Shown here: piece by piece, positions 41,795 through 54,700 of the stretch
Numbering within the stretch: the first letter of the stretch is position 1
Layout: the number at the start of each line of letters is the position of its first letter
DNA from: Arctopsyche grandis
Taxonomy: Eukaryota; Arthropoda; Insecta; Trichoptera; Hydropsychidae
Direction of reading: 5' to 3'
Assembly: GCF_051622035.1 (NCBI RefSeq)
Contig: NC_135358.1
Span: 19,068,501 to 19,132,500, forward strand
DNA: 64,000 nt
The notes under the pieces: model-generated
What the model saw: only the letters and a program-made list of their open reading frames with translations
The model's database searches: none
Told to the model about the DNA's origin: nothing
Position numbers and translations under genes: made by a program

Positions 41795-42240
41795 TATATA
41801 AAAATTAATGTCTGTGTGTGTGTCTCGAATAGGCTGCTAAACCACTGAACCGATTACGATGAAACTTTCAGGATTTGTTGTGTGCATGTCCGGGAAGATT
41901 ACTGTGAAAAAATCGCCCAAAAATGGGAACGGAAACAGGAAAACCGGGAATTAGTGTCTTTGCAACGCAATAATTTCAAATGTTTTCGCGTCGCGACCTG
42001 CGTTCTTAGGGTAAAATAAACAAACAATTGTATTATTTCAAATATGTTCACTGCCTGAAAAAAAACGGGAAAAAACGGGAACGGAAACGGGAAAAACGGG
42101 AATGAGTGTCATTGCAACGCAATAATTTCAAATGTGTTCGCTACCTGCGTTTTTCCGACAAATGGGAACGGGAACGAGAACGGGAACGGGAATTGCATGC
42201 GTTATTATGGCATTGCAACGCATGCCGGGGTTCAGCTAGT
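41795..42240 (+). mobile_element. Helitron-like element, family A, copy 1
   Basis: Starts TATATAAAAATTAATGTCTG with a (TG)n run, then CTGAACCGATTACGATGAAAC, GCATGTCCGGGAAGATTACT, a GGGAACGGAAAC minisatellite, and ends GCATGCCGGGGTTCAGCTAG. The TATATAAAAATGAATG start and CAGCTAGT end resemble non-autonomous Helitrons of insects. No rolling-circle replicase, so assignment rests on the ends. Confidence 0.65.
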
Positions 42241-42246
42241 TATATT

Positions 42247-42559
42247 ATTATATATATAAAAATGAATGTCTGTGTGTGGGTGTGTGTCCCGAATAGGCTC
42301 CTAAGCCACTGAAGCGATTACGATAGAACTTTCTGGATTTGTTGTATGCATGTCCGGGAAGATTACTGTGAAAAAAAAACGGGAACGGAAACGGGAAAAA
42401 AGGGAATGAGTGTCATTCGCTATAATTTCAAATGTTTTCGCGTTGCGACCAGGGTGTTCGCTGCCTGCGTTTTTCCAAAAAATGGGAACGGGAACGAGAA
42501 CGGGAACGGGAATTGCATGCGTTATTTTGGCATTGCAACGCATGCAGGGTTCAGCTAGT
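42247..42559 (+). mobile_element. Helitron-like element, family A, copy 2
   Basis: Head-to-tail behind copy 1, same ends (TATATAAAAATGAATGTCTG; GCATGCAGGGTTCAGCTAGT), shorter inner minisatellite. Confidence 0.65.
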
Positions 42560-43969
42560 AATTATATATATTTATTAAACATTGAAAATATACATTGTTT
42601 ACCAAATGTATTATTGTTAAAGTTCTAATGGAATCCAGATCATGTGTTTAACGATAAGAAATATTTTATTTTGTATTCGAACTCATTAAAATTAATGCTG
42701 TGTATCTTATTTGTGTCAATTTGACACCGCTTGACCACTAGGGTCAATCTGGAGTAGTACATATTCTTCGGAAACAATTCCTACATATCTCCGATATTTT
42801 ATGTTCTATGCACATTTTTACTTTTCACCCATGTATATTTATTTATTAGTTTCATGATACAATTACTAAAATACTTCAATTGAAAAACCACTGTATCTTC
42901 TAAAAAAGGCTTTTAAAATTTAAGTTTTAGGTTTAGTCCAGAAACCAAATTTAACGATTATGAAGAATAAAGTTCGAGTTTTATATGTGTGCCGGTACCA
43001 TTATTTGTATCTATGTAGAAGAAAAAAATCAGAATCCGGGAACTATGTAGTAGATTTTGAAGAATTCCAGTTAAACGGAATCGAAAGTTTTGAGTTACAG
43101 GGTTTCAGTTTTACTTTGTTATTAGGTACATATATGTACGTATGTATATATTATATTTTGTAGCCACTTTAAAACCATCCATTTATAGATTATGAAATAA
43201 TAATTATACGATAAATTAATTGTTAATGAATGAAAAATAGCCTTGAAAATTTTAGTTAACATGGTAACAGATTTTTCAATAATGTAATTAACACAATTTT
43301 TTCTAGACCATTCTAATGATTAAATAATTTGTGTCAGTTGACTCACATGTGTAATATATAATCATTACTTTTTACATTGAACTGGATTCACCTCTTGAAT
43401 TTTATGCAAAATACATCTCTCTACTATTTGTTTGAGCGAATAAATAAATGTCATTGACGTATTCGATACAAACTATTTCTATTGTTTTATAACAACAACG
43501 AAAATAAAAACCAAATAGCAAACTAAAATATGTATTTTATTTAATAATTATGAAATAAAATCGAACTTTTAAATGTGAATGCCCTAAATAAATACACATG
43601 TTGTAACATAAGGGTATCGACATGGAGTACATACAATTTATGTATATGTACATAAATGTCTTGCATGATGTAATACAAATTCAAATTTTCGTCTCACAAA
43701 GTGTCCCACACTTTAATCGGAGATAAAATAGCACCCAAAGATCATCAAAAAGAACGACATATATTAGTTTAGCTTTTTAAATATATTTTGTGATATTTTT
43801 CTAAGTTCATTCAATTGAAAAGATGGCAAGGGAAATTATTAAATATATTACCATTTTCAAAATGGTCACCTATCGTTTATTTAGCCGATTCCAATATCCA
43901 AGAACCTTCACCATGTAATCGCATAGTTTGAGAAGTACTGATCAATGCATCTCTTGAACTCGCGTTGGG
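42560..43969. other. gene-free stretch before the FMO promoter
   Basis: AT-rich. One 67-codon open frame at 42960 shows no motif. Confidence 0.4.
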
Positions 43970-44006
43970 TATATAATGACTCGTGTAACTGATCTCTTAT
44001 CAGTTG
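43970..44006 (+). promoter_or_regulatory. core promoter of the FMO gene (TATA box and initiator)
   Basis: TATATAAT at 43970-43977 and the insect initiator TCAGTT at 44000-44005, so the predicted start at A44002 lies 32 bp after the first T of the TATA box, the expected distance. A donor follows at 44081. Confidence 0.65.
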
Positions 44007-44080
44007 TTTTTATTTAATCTGCGTACAGACGTTCGCTACTTTCCAAACTTTAATTAAGCAGTTGTTACATTAGATCAAAG
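44002..44080 (+). other. FMO untranslated first exon
   Basis: From the predicted start to AAAG|GTAAGA. There is no usable ATG in it. The next acceptor used is 46089-46090 (ATACAG), 25 bp before the FMO start codon. The 2-kb intron holds two Helitron-like copies. Confidence 0.55.
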
Positions 44081-45368
44081 GTAAGAAATTTGTTTTGTTA
44101 ATATTTCATTTTCTTTTCGTTTCGTTATGCTGGCAGAAAACGTTGTCAAAAATTGGGTGTTTTGAATTTGTTGAGTCAAAAAATGAATAATGATTTACAT
44201 AGGACACAAATTAGAGAGCTTCAAATTTGTCGATTTTCTCAATCCAAGTATTTTTAATTTTTAAGAAAGCGTTAGCTTTCTGCCAGTATATCGACGATAC
44301 CTTACAATACACATAATTTTTTCCAAAAGTGTGTCTTATATGGTTCCCGGAAAAATTAGAATTTCACAAAAAAAGGTTGACACCCTCGGATAACATACAA
44401 ATACTCCTTGACTCTTTTTTGTAGAATTCTATTGCGTTAGTTCTCCTTGAGCATCTTTGAAAGTTTGGATGTCTCGAGAGTAAAACTATCTCGAGTGCAT
44501 TTTTCCGGTCACCCTAAATATATAATATAAATAATAATTAAACAGATACAATCGCCCTATTTTTATAGTATTTAGTTTTCGATCATCAGCTTATTTTCTA
44601 AAGTGATTTATCTATTTCTACCTGTGGATTATTTTGTGAGCTTCGGTGTTGAAAATACATAATAGTGTTGCATCAGCCAATCATAGACATATAAAGCTAG
44701 TTGATCAAACTAAACCCGTCATTTAATCGAACCCTTCGAATTAAGCTGGTTAGTCCTTGCAATTTTTCGGTAAATATTAATTTGTCTTAAACTTTCCAAT
44801 ACTGGAATGTTTCGTATGTACAATGTATATTCATTATAAACTGTTGATATTATACACATTTATAGATTAGCGTCTGGTTAAAGTTTTCTTTGTGGAAAAG
44901 TTTCCGCACTCCGATATATGCACATACACAATGACAGTGTTCTGTAAACTTAATTAAAAAACAAGTTTGCATTTATTTTCTTTATATAGTTGAGTTTCAT
45001 TGTCAACATATTTTTCGTACGCTAACAGGCTTTTTTTACATATCCATATTTTAGTTTTAATACTTTTTTTCTTTAATATGTAATTAGACAATGATGAACT
45101 TTTATTTCAATAAAATATCCACTATTAAAATTGTTTTATGAAAACTATTTTTATAGTGTAGTATAAAATGTTTATATGTACATGCATTTTGATGTATGTA
45201 TGTGCGTAATACATACACTTACAAACAAAGTAAAGCCACATGGCCTAATTTCGTCGAAACTATTTAAATCGTTTATATTAGAAAGTTGATTTGTAAGTTT
45301 TTCACATTTTCCACTTAATTGCTATATCTTCAATTTTGATACATAAAAGTGTTTTTTATATAATTTAC

Positions 45369-45601
45369 TAGCTGAACCCAGCATGCGTTGCTATGCCACA
45401 ATAACGCATGCAATTCCCGTTCCCGTTCCCATTTGTCGTCATTCCCGTTTTTCCCGTTTCCGTTCCCGTTTTTGGGCAATTTTTTTTCACAGTAATCTTC
45501 CCGGACATGCATATAACAAATCCTGAAAGTTCCATCGTTATCGGTTCAGTGGTTTAGGAGCCTATTCGAGACACACACACAGACATTCATTTTTATATAC
45601 A
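45369..45601 (-). mobile_element. Helitron-like element, family A, copy 3
   Basis: Reverse orientation, in FMO intron 1: ACTAGCTGAACCCAGCATGC at the left, CATTCATTTTTATATAC at the right; minisatellite of TTCCCG words between. Confidence 0.65.
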
Positions 45602-45603
45602 TA

Positions 45604-45987
45604 CTAGTTGAACCGGGCATGTGTTGCAATGCCATAATAACGCATGTAATTCCTGTTCCCGTTCTCGTACCCGTTCCCGTTCCCGTTGCCATTTGTCGGA
45701 AAAACGCAGGCAGTGAACATATTTGAAATAATACAATTGTTTGTTTATTTTACCCTAACAACGCAGGTCGCGACGCGAAAACATTTGAAATTATTGCGTT
45801 GCAATGACACTAATTCCCGGTTTTCCTGTTTCCGTTCCCGTTTTTGGGCGATTTTTTCACAGTAATCTTCCCGGACATGCATACAACAAATCCTGAAAGT
45901 TCCATCGTTATCGGTTCAGAGGTTTAGGAGCCTATTCCAGACACACACACACACACACACATACATTCATTTTTATATACATATATA
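45604..45987 (-). mobile_element. Helitron-like element, family A, copy 4
   Basis: Directly behind copy 3, same orientation: ACTAGTTGAACCGGGCATG to CATTCATTTTTATATACATA. Confidence 0.65.
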
Positions 45988-46115
45988 GATTTCCGATTAT
46001 ATACGAAGAGATTTTTACGTTATCTACATATGTATGTACGTAGTAACAATGGATAAAATAAAATTTTACCGATTTTTTGTTGATATACAGGTTAAACCAT
46101 ATTTCATTGAACACA

Positions 46116-49100
46116 ATGAAGGCTAGAGTTTGTGTAGTCGGAGCTGGTGCTTCAGGTCTTTGTGCCGCGAAACATCTTCTAGGTACTGGAATTACTCCAG
46201 TGGTGTTAGAGAGAGCAACAACTCTCGGTGGAACTTGGGTGTACACGGAGACTACAGGATACGATGCACATGGACTTCCTATTCACACCAGCATGTATAA
46301 AAGTCTTCGGTGAGCATTTTTCCATACGTTTCATATTTCGTATACTTGACTAAAATAGAATACAAGCAATTTTATAAATTGTGTTTAGGACTAATCTTCC
46401 AAAGGAGATTATGGGATTTCCCGATTTTCCTGTGCCAGAAAATAATAAATCGTATCTTCCAGCTAAGGACATGCTTGCATTCCTTCAACTCTATTCTGAT
46501 AAGCATGATGTTACCAGACATATAAAGGTAAATAAATATACATTGTGAAAATATTCCGTATGCAAGGAAATACAATTTTCTTATTTTAATAATAATTAAT
46601 CATTATCTGATTTGAACTAAAATTAAATTTTTATTTTGCTTATGATACGTCTACTAAATTGTGCAATAAGTCATTTATCATTTAAAGTATGTATTAATAT
46701 AACTGTTACATGGTAATTCAATGCAATAGTCCGTACAAATTATATTATTTCATTATTATTTAATCTAACAAATAATTTTATATATATATATTTTTTAGTT
46801 CAATCACTTTGTGAAGTTGATTAAACCTCGAGGAGATTTATGGGATGTTCATTACCAAAATTTAATAGATGACGAAGAAATCGTGGAAGAATTTGATTAT
46901 GTGATGATATGTAATGGCCACTACAATACACCATTCATTCCAGATGTTAGAGGAATGCATACTTTTAAAGGTATTTATTATATTGCTTTAGAAAAAAAAA
47001 AACAGTTATATATAAATGATATTTAGTATATGATAATAATTATCTATAATTTCAGGTGACGTAATTCACAGTCATGACTACAGAGTACCAGAGTTATTCA
47101 CCGACAAGAAGGTTTTAGTTATTGGGGCAGGTCCTTCTGGAATGGACATTGCGCTGGAAATCTGTTCAGTGACCAAAAGAGTTCTTTTAAGTCATCACTT
47201 AAAAGAAAAACCAAAGTCTATATTTCCCAAAAATTTGGTACAAAAACCAGACATTCGGGAGTTGAACGAAAACAGAGTTATCTTCACAGATGGAACTTGC
47301 GAAGAAATTGATGTAGTCTTCTTCTGCACAGGTTATAATCAAAACATAATTCTAATATTGTAGTTGCTATATATATTTATTTTTTTGTTTTTTTTTATTA
47401 TTATAGGATATTTATATAATTTTCCATTCTTGGATTCAACCTGTGGTGTGACCGTTGAACAGAACTATGTACAACCCCTCTACAAGCATTTGGTCAACAT
47501 TGAGCATCCAACAATGTGTTTCATCGGAATACCATATTATGTGTGTGCTTTCTCAATGTTCGATTTACAGGTATATTTTTAATAAAAAGATTTTTTTTAT
47601 GATGCATAAGTGCATACTCACATATAATTAATTATTTTATTTCTTTGTGTTCAGGTTCGTTACTACATTAAGGCAATGCAAGGACATTTTAAGTTACCAG
47701 ACAAGCAGCAAATGTACGATGCCAACAAGGCCGAGTTCGAAGACAGGACTATGCGAGGATATACAAAAAGACAAGCTCACTTGATGGGTCCAGTTCAGGT
47801 AATTGCAATTCACTATTATTAACTTGTTATCCATTGAACGAAAATACGGAAATGACTTTCATATAACAAAGGATAAATATTCATATTATCACACATGTTT
47901 GCCGTGAATATTTAGACTCTTATTTTGGTAGAATTATACCAAAAATGTCAACTCAATTTTGAATTACTTTGTTATTGTTTTTGCATAAAACAAAGACGAA
48001 AAACCTGTTAAGAACTGACTACCAATTATGGACTTTAAGAATAATAAACAAATCCTTAGTTGGCTGCATGTTCAATTTCCTGTTTGAATTTTAAATCTTA
48101 TAGCTCATGTGATTTTGAATTGCTGGAATTATAATGCTATATAATAAGATGTATTATTGAAAAATGGTATTATAAAAAAGGGAATCTAATATATAATTTC
48201 GAAAGAGACTGTATGTATGTACATATATATCTTTGGTTGGGAATTTCGTCAATAATAAGTCAAAATTTCTATAACGAGTCGATTTTTTTATTTCGATTCA
48301 AATAAATTGAATAAATATTTACTATTAGATTCGCCAAGTTTACGCTGTTTATATTACAAATACTGAGCGAAGCCGGGTAAAACAGCTAGTGTCATATAAA
48401 TTAGTATATATGTACATACTATAGGATTTTAAATTTGAGCTTGGTAAATGTAGTGTTCGTATTTTTATGTACTAGAAAAACTGCTTTCAAAAAGTTAGAC
48501 GGTGGAACAAAATAATGATAAATTTAATGTTTTATCAAATGATAAGATTAATTACTATGTACACACAAATACGTACTGATATGAATATATTTATAACATT
48601 TTTGAAAGTTTAAAATATGAATTACAAAAACAAAACTGTTTTGTCTGCTTTGAGTGTAAATTTACGTTTGGTGTAATCGTCCGCTTAATTCGTGCAATAA
48701 ACTTTGTTGTTGTCGATAAACTGTGAACCTATGGAACTCGCAGATCAATTATAATATATGTAAAATACGAATAATATACTGGGTAGATTAAATATTAAAA
48801 TCCTAAATACATATATTATGTTTTTGTTATGCTTGATTAAAAATGTATCTCAATTAGCAACAAACATTAATGTAAATATTTGTGTGATACTAGAGAATTA
48901 AAATTCGTTTGTCGCCATCATCATTTATTTACGTAATAATGATATAATTACTAAAAACGATAATATAATAATAATAAATATAGGAGGAATATTACAATTC
49001 ACTCTCGGACGAAGGCAAAGTGGAACCATTACCACGAGTGTTAACCACGGTCCACATCAAGACTGAAGAGATGTTTAAAGATGACATAGCTGGGTTTAGA

Positions 49101-49154
49101 AATTACAACATCAAGTTGATCAATGATTATGAATATTCTATTGAGCGTGCATAG
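46116..49154 (+). CDS. flavin-containing monooxygenase (FMO family)
   Basis: Oxygenates nucleophilic N or S atoms of small molecules with FAD, NADPH and O2. Coding exons: 46116-46309, 46389-46527, 46799-46970, 47056-47331, 47407-47570, 47655-47798, 48984-49154; 1260 nt, 419 residues, usual for insect FMOs. Seen: FAD-binding GAGASG (residues 7-12), the FMO signature FKGDVIHSHDY across an exon junction, NADPH-binding GAGPSG followed by MDIALEI, and FCTGY split by an intron. There is no long hydrophobic C-terminal anchor such as vertebrate FMOs carry. All junctions are GT-AG with matching phases. The start is the first ATG after the acceptor and leads directly into the FAD motif. A second homologous last exon lies at 51516-51710. 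Insect FMOs act in detoxification and sometimes in plant alkaloid N-oxidation; which applies here cannot be told. Confidence 0.94.
48185..48392 (+). mobile_element. Helitron-like element, family B, forward copy
   Basis: Begins CTAATATATAATTTCGAAAG and ends GAGCGAAGCCGGGTAAAACA then GCTAGT. Lies in FMO intron 7. Ends recall insect Helitrons; no coding capacity. Confidence 0.55.
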
Positions 49155-50191
49155 TCCAATGGAGAAATTATTTAGCACATGCAACATATAAAATGCGATA
49201 AATAAGTGCCTACATATAAATGAAAAATATTATAAATATTAATCAAAAAATGCTTTATTTTAAAATGTTTTATATAAAATATAATAACATGATTAGATTA
49301 TAAAAATTGATAATATTGACATCATTGCTATTTGTAGTATTATATTAACATATATTCATAGTGTGAGTTACAAAATGTAAACAATAAATACGATTTTATC
49401 ACAAATTTTTTATTGTTATCTAAATAATATAATTTTATATCAATTAAGCAAATTTTCCTATATCAGGCTATTTTTTACATTGCAATATGTTGTGAAACTC
49501 ATGAAAAAAAGTTATTTAAAGATCATCTTTTCATCTTTTTCGTAAAACAAAAATTTAGATTTAATAAATGTAAATAATTGGGTGATGCAAATAAAATGCA
49601 ATTTAATAATACATATTTTCCTGTGTCAACAATCTTTACTTTTTATATGGGTACGATATTTAAAAACTGCATTATTGACTGGGATGTAGTTTTGCAAAAA
49701 ATATCTAGTCGAAAGATTATATGTATTTCACAACTGTATTTTAAAAATTCTATGATCACAAAATTGTATTAGTTTTTTCTTATATTGCACAAAATTATTC
49801 AAGAAATTTCAGTGCTTGGAATATTATTTATGTGGATTGTATCTTTTTACTAGCTTCTTTTTATTTATAGAATCAGGTTCATCTATAGATACAATATACA
49901 TAAGTATTTTAGTTTGATATTCTAATAATTCATTATTTCTATAACTTTCAAACCGTTTTAAAAATCAAATTTAATTGCAATATTTCTACTTACCATATCC
50001 TAATAATCGGTTATAAACGATTTACTAAAATCTTATTAACAGTAATAATTTGATATTACATATTTATTGCAATATTTCTTCTGGCTATATTTTTAATAAT
50101 AGCCACATATTCTTTTTATTTTAGTTCTCACAGTGCTTCATAAAATTTACTAAAATTTATATTATGAGATGATTGGTATGAGAACTAATAA

Positions 50192-50373
<182 letters not shown>

Positions 50374-50449
50374 TGCATTTCAGATAAAACATTTAGTAAA
50401 TATATATTTCGCACATGTGTATATAATTTATTTTATTATAGAAAGGAGG

Positions 50450-50670
50450 CAGTGGTGTCACCATAATGGTTTCCGGAAACCCGTTATTTAAGCTAAAAAT
50501 TCATAAAATTTTTGTCAAAAATTATACAAATCTTGAAAATTTAATGAACTTTCGTGTAATAGTTCCTTGGCCAAAAAAAAAAAATGTATTGTACATATAT
50601 ATTTTCAAAATGATTTTATGGAAAAAAAAAATCGGAAACCCGATGTTACAAAATTTGGGTGACACCACTG
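50450..50670. mobile_element. hAT-type MITE with 8-bp target duplication
   Basis: Ends CAGTGGTGTCACC and GGGTGACACCACTG, flanked by identical AAAGGAGG on both sides (50442-50449, 50671-50678). Subterminal GGAAACCCG words also recur inverted. 221 bp, non-coding. The 8-bp duplication and CAGTGGTG ends are diagnostic of hAT. Confidence 0.9.
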
Positions 50671-50782
50671 AAAGGAGGGATGTTGGAGTTGTTTTGAATA
50701 AAACGCATTATACTCATATATATTTCAGAATCTTACATATTACATAGAATATTATCTATTATAAATTATTTATTTATTTTCA

Positions 50783-51106
50783 GTGACGAATCTTCCAACA
50801 ATACTAAAACAAAATTCATATTTTTTTAAATATAATAGTTGTAATATAACTTTTAATGATTTTTTAATCTTACTTGTTATTCCTTTGTATGATTATGTAA
50901 TTCCTACAGCACGTTCTTTACCCGCAGAAATGCAGAATTGCACTGAGCTGTTCAAACCAGTTCTCCTATATACTATTTTTGTTGAGAATGAATTATGTGA
51001 TTCAATACAAGGTTATTTTCGCAAAGGACAGAGTTTATCAACATACAATTTCCTTGTGCAAATTTGCGTTTCTTCTATATATGTAAAACAATTGAATCAG
51101 GTTTAA
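50783..51106 (+). other. open frame of 107 codons, no recognised product
   Basis: An AT-rich open frame between the two FMO last exons. The acceptor-like TTTTCAG before it and the lack of a good donor after it leave it unsupported; no motif is visible. Probably chance. Confidence 0.15.
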
Positions 51107-51515
51107 ATCATTATTTGTACTTTTTCAGTATGTATTTCGTATTAAGTGTTTATCAAAAAAACTTCGACATTCAATAATGTGGTTAATATATTATTAAATG
51201 ATGCTAATTTTGGATTTCCATATGTGTATATACATACATATAGATACAAATGTACATATGTTTATATGAACATATTTATTTTCTAATATATTGACGAAAT
51301 TTTTAAAATTGATAATAATTGTAGTTATGGACACTGGAATTGTGTTTTATCGAATTCCTAGTGTATAGAATAAAATACAATTTTATACCTCTGTTAGTGA
51401 TAAAAATTGGCCAAAGATTAACATTTATTACGCAACAAACATTATATTTAAACAATGGTAGATAAAATAATCTGTTTGTCTACATGTCTAATAAAAATAT
51501 TTTATTTTGTTTTAG

Positions 51516-51710
51516 GAAAATTATTACAAGTCTTTGGCAGATGAGGCTGATACTCAAAGTCTTCCATCTGTAGTTACCATGATTCGAGACGAAAGCTCCC
51601 TACGGTTCCTGCACAATCTACAACATTACCGTGACGATGTTTACAAAATCATAGATGACAAAACGTACGAGATCATAAGCAATGGTCGAACGGATATCAT
51701 TTCGTATTAG
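51516..51710 (+). CDS. second FMO terminal exon (alternative or duplicated)
   Basis: Acceptor TTTTAG (51510-51515), then 64 codons and TAG. It starts ENYYKSLADE, clearly homologous to EEYYNSLSDE of the last exon at 48984, and both start in phase 0. If spliced to exon 7 (ends 47798) the protein has 427 residues with a different C-terminus (ending NGRTDIISY). The rest diverges strongly, so the duplication is old. No second copy of the other FMO exons exists in between, so either it is an alternative last exon or all that remains of a tandem FMO gene. Confidence 0.75.
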   Translation, partial: ENYYKSLADEADTQSLPSVVTMIRDESSLRFLHNLQHYRDDVYKIIDDKTYEIISNGRTDIISY

Positions 51711-54700
51711 GATCTCAGAAAAGTTCTTCACGTTATTAACATAAATAGCCAATTTTCAATTTTAAAAACATAGATATGTATCTATTTATTTGTATAATTG
51801 TAGGTTATCGAATTTTTATTTTAAATTTTATTATTCAAATTTGAAAATCGAATACTCATAGCTATTATCTTATTTAAGACTTTGACTGATAGATTTTGAC
51901 TTTGAATATGAATATGAACATCTCACTCGGAGTAATTTCTAGCAGTGTAAAGAAGCTGCTATTATTTTTACAATGAAACATGTGCAGGGCCGCCTTAAGG
52001 AATCCCGGGCCTTGGGAAAAAATAATTCCAGGCCCTATGACAACTAACAAAAGGATCTTGTAGATATATATTTTCATATGAAAAAAATCTATCTCTAATA
52101 GTCCGGGCCCTGAAACTTTACCCCGAGACACCCCCCCCCTCTCATCGGCCCTGGTTACATGTATTGTAAAATATGTATAAATAATTGTAATCTCAATATG
52201 TTTATTTTGGAACTTGAACTTGAATTGGAAGGTGGATGTGTAATTTTATATCATTTAAACATATTTATTACTAGATCTAGTATTATAGTTTAAACTACTT
52301 AGAATAATATGAAAATGATGTGGTATTATGAACTGCTTTTATATGTATTCAATAAATTGAAGTAAGAAAATGTAAAGAAGTGGTATTTTCAATTAACTGT
52401 ACTTATTTAATTGAAGAGATTCAAATGTACACACAGAATATTCATAGAAATGAAACAATATTGCAAGAGAAAATATTTTATTTAAGCGTATTTTTCATAT
52501 AGGTTTATAAAGTAAATTCTACTCTATATGGCTTTCTACACAACTTAATTAATAAAATACCATTTATTTGTATTGAACACCCAATACATAATTTTACAGC
52601 CATTCGATCCACACTCACGCACACACATACGCACACGCAAAGGTGTGAAATGTATTGATATAAGTTTTTATGTATGTTACAAATTTATACATAGTCATCA
52701 GCACAATGTTTTCATATGAATGTTAATAGAAATTCAACACACGATTATTAAGAGTGAAACAAATATGATAAATTTACAGTGAAATGAGAGCTCGGTATCA
52801 TTATACATATGTATAATATTAAAGTTTTTTGAGATTTTTAAATATTGTGCTGATTGACTTTTGCTTAACCTCCACCATTAGAATAATCTAACAATGTAGG
52901 CAGATTGTGTGGGTGTTTAAAAAATATGCTAAACTTATGTACGCATCAAACTATCAATACACATGGTATGTATCACTCATTTTGAAATCACACTTTATTC
53001 TCACAAAATACGTTTTCGTCCCAAAGATACAAAACAGTCCATAATGTTAGTCAAAATTTCACATATAAAGTTATACAATAACCCTTAAGATACTAACTAT
53101 CAAACACGTTTAAGAAATATGACATATTTGTACCAAAGTAATTTCATTAGAAATTGTTACGCTAAGGATTTTTAATTAACTTCGAGTTTGTATTATTTGA
53201 ATTTTGAAAAAAAAATGTAACATTTGTAAAGAGAATGTTTTTACTGTAAATTAAATCACAAACAAATTTGCATGTAGCATGTTAACTGAGTCGATTATTT
53301 ATATGTATGTATGACTGTCCTGACTACATATCAGAATCATTCGAACTTATTGAAACAATTCAAAATCAAATTATGTGATATCTAGGAAACATTAAAAAAA
53401 AATAGTTTCAAATGTACAGAAAGGGATATATCTACATAAAGTTTGACATATTAAAATTAATTCACCACTGATTTTACAATTCATTAGCTTAGAGACGCTT
53501 TTAGAAACAATTACACATAAACAAATAAGCATACATATAGAATCATTAACCTTTCAAAGTAAATAAAGGCACACCTCAAGTAACTTTTGCATACTTGTTT
53601 GCGTGACATTTAAAGTTTCTGTAAATTTTAATGAAGATGTCAAATATTCTCGCAAACGTTTACATAAGTTTGATCGAGTTAGCATTTATTCAAAAATATA
53701 GCGAATCATACCTGAGGTATTCCGCATAAGCGATTAAAGGAAAAAAAGAAAAACCATCGAGAGATACATATCTTTAAAGATAAAACTAAAAACAGTGCAA
53801 CAAAATTTACAAATAACATTCTATGTGTAGTGGTTATTCTTGCCATCAAGAAAAGAAAGTCAACAATGCAAAATAAAATAAGAAAAAATATAATAACAGT
53901 AGCACCAATAACAATGTATTTCATATACACAATATCCAACATGCAATTTATGGAATAGATAACTCAATCGTTACCAACCGACTGTCTACGTGATAAATGA
54001 TACTTGTTGTTAGACAAAATTACATTCCCATAAATCACATGTTTGATATACATATCATACCCAAGAGTCCTCGAAATGACTACATGTGAACATACACATA
54101 CATATACATATTCTGCATACACATTCATATATGTACATATATACTGAATTCTAGTGTAGTCCTTCTGATGACTGCTATACACACAAAAACACCTTCATAT
54201 AAGTTACATAAGTTGTTCAATATAAATTTGAATTGAATATTGACCAGATAACTATGACTAAGAATTCCTACAAAAACCCTGCTTTTCAATATTTCCACAC
54301 ACAATGCGCATATAAACTATATCGTTGTAAATTGATTACATCACGCGTCGACGTGTCCCATTTTCAATCTTATTACATGCGCAAGCGCCAGTCATCAGAA
54401 TAAATGAGATAACTTCTTCTATGCTGAATATCAAATACTTAAGTCAAAATTCAATAATTTTAAGTTGTATATCAGAGTATAAAAATTTAATTGGCCATTT
54501 TATCGTTCAGGTTGTAAACCTCACAAATTTCCATATTCACATTCCTCGGACATTTCTACAGGTATATAAAAATATCAAATTTCTGCCTACCCTGTGAAAA
54601 GCGATAAAGTTATAAGTGACACTTTTAAATTTTTTCATTTTGATAATACAAATACAAACGTACTGTGCATATCTCAAAAACACAATTTTGCACAAAAAGA

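Noticed and set aside
42106-42628. Short frames with GNGNENGNGN repeats
   Set aside because: Translation of the GGGAACGGAAAC minisatellite inside Helitron-like copies.
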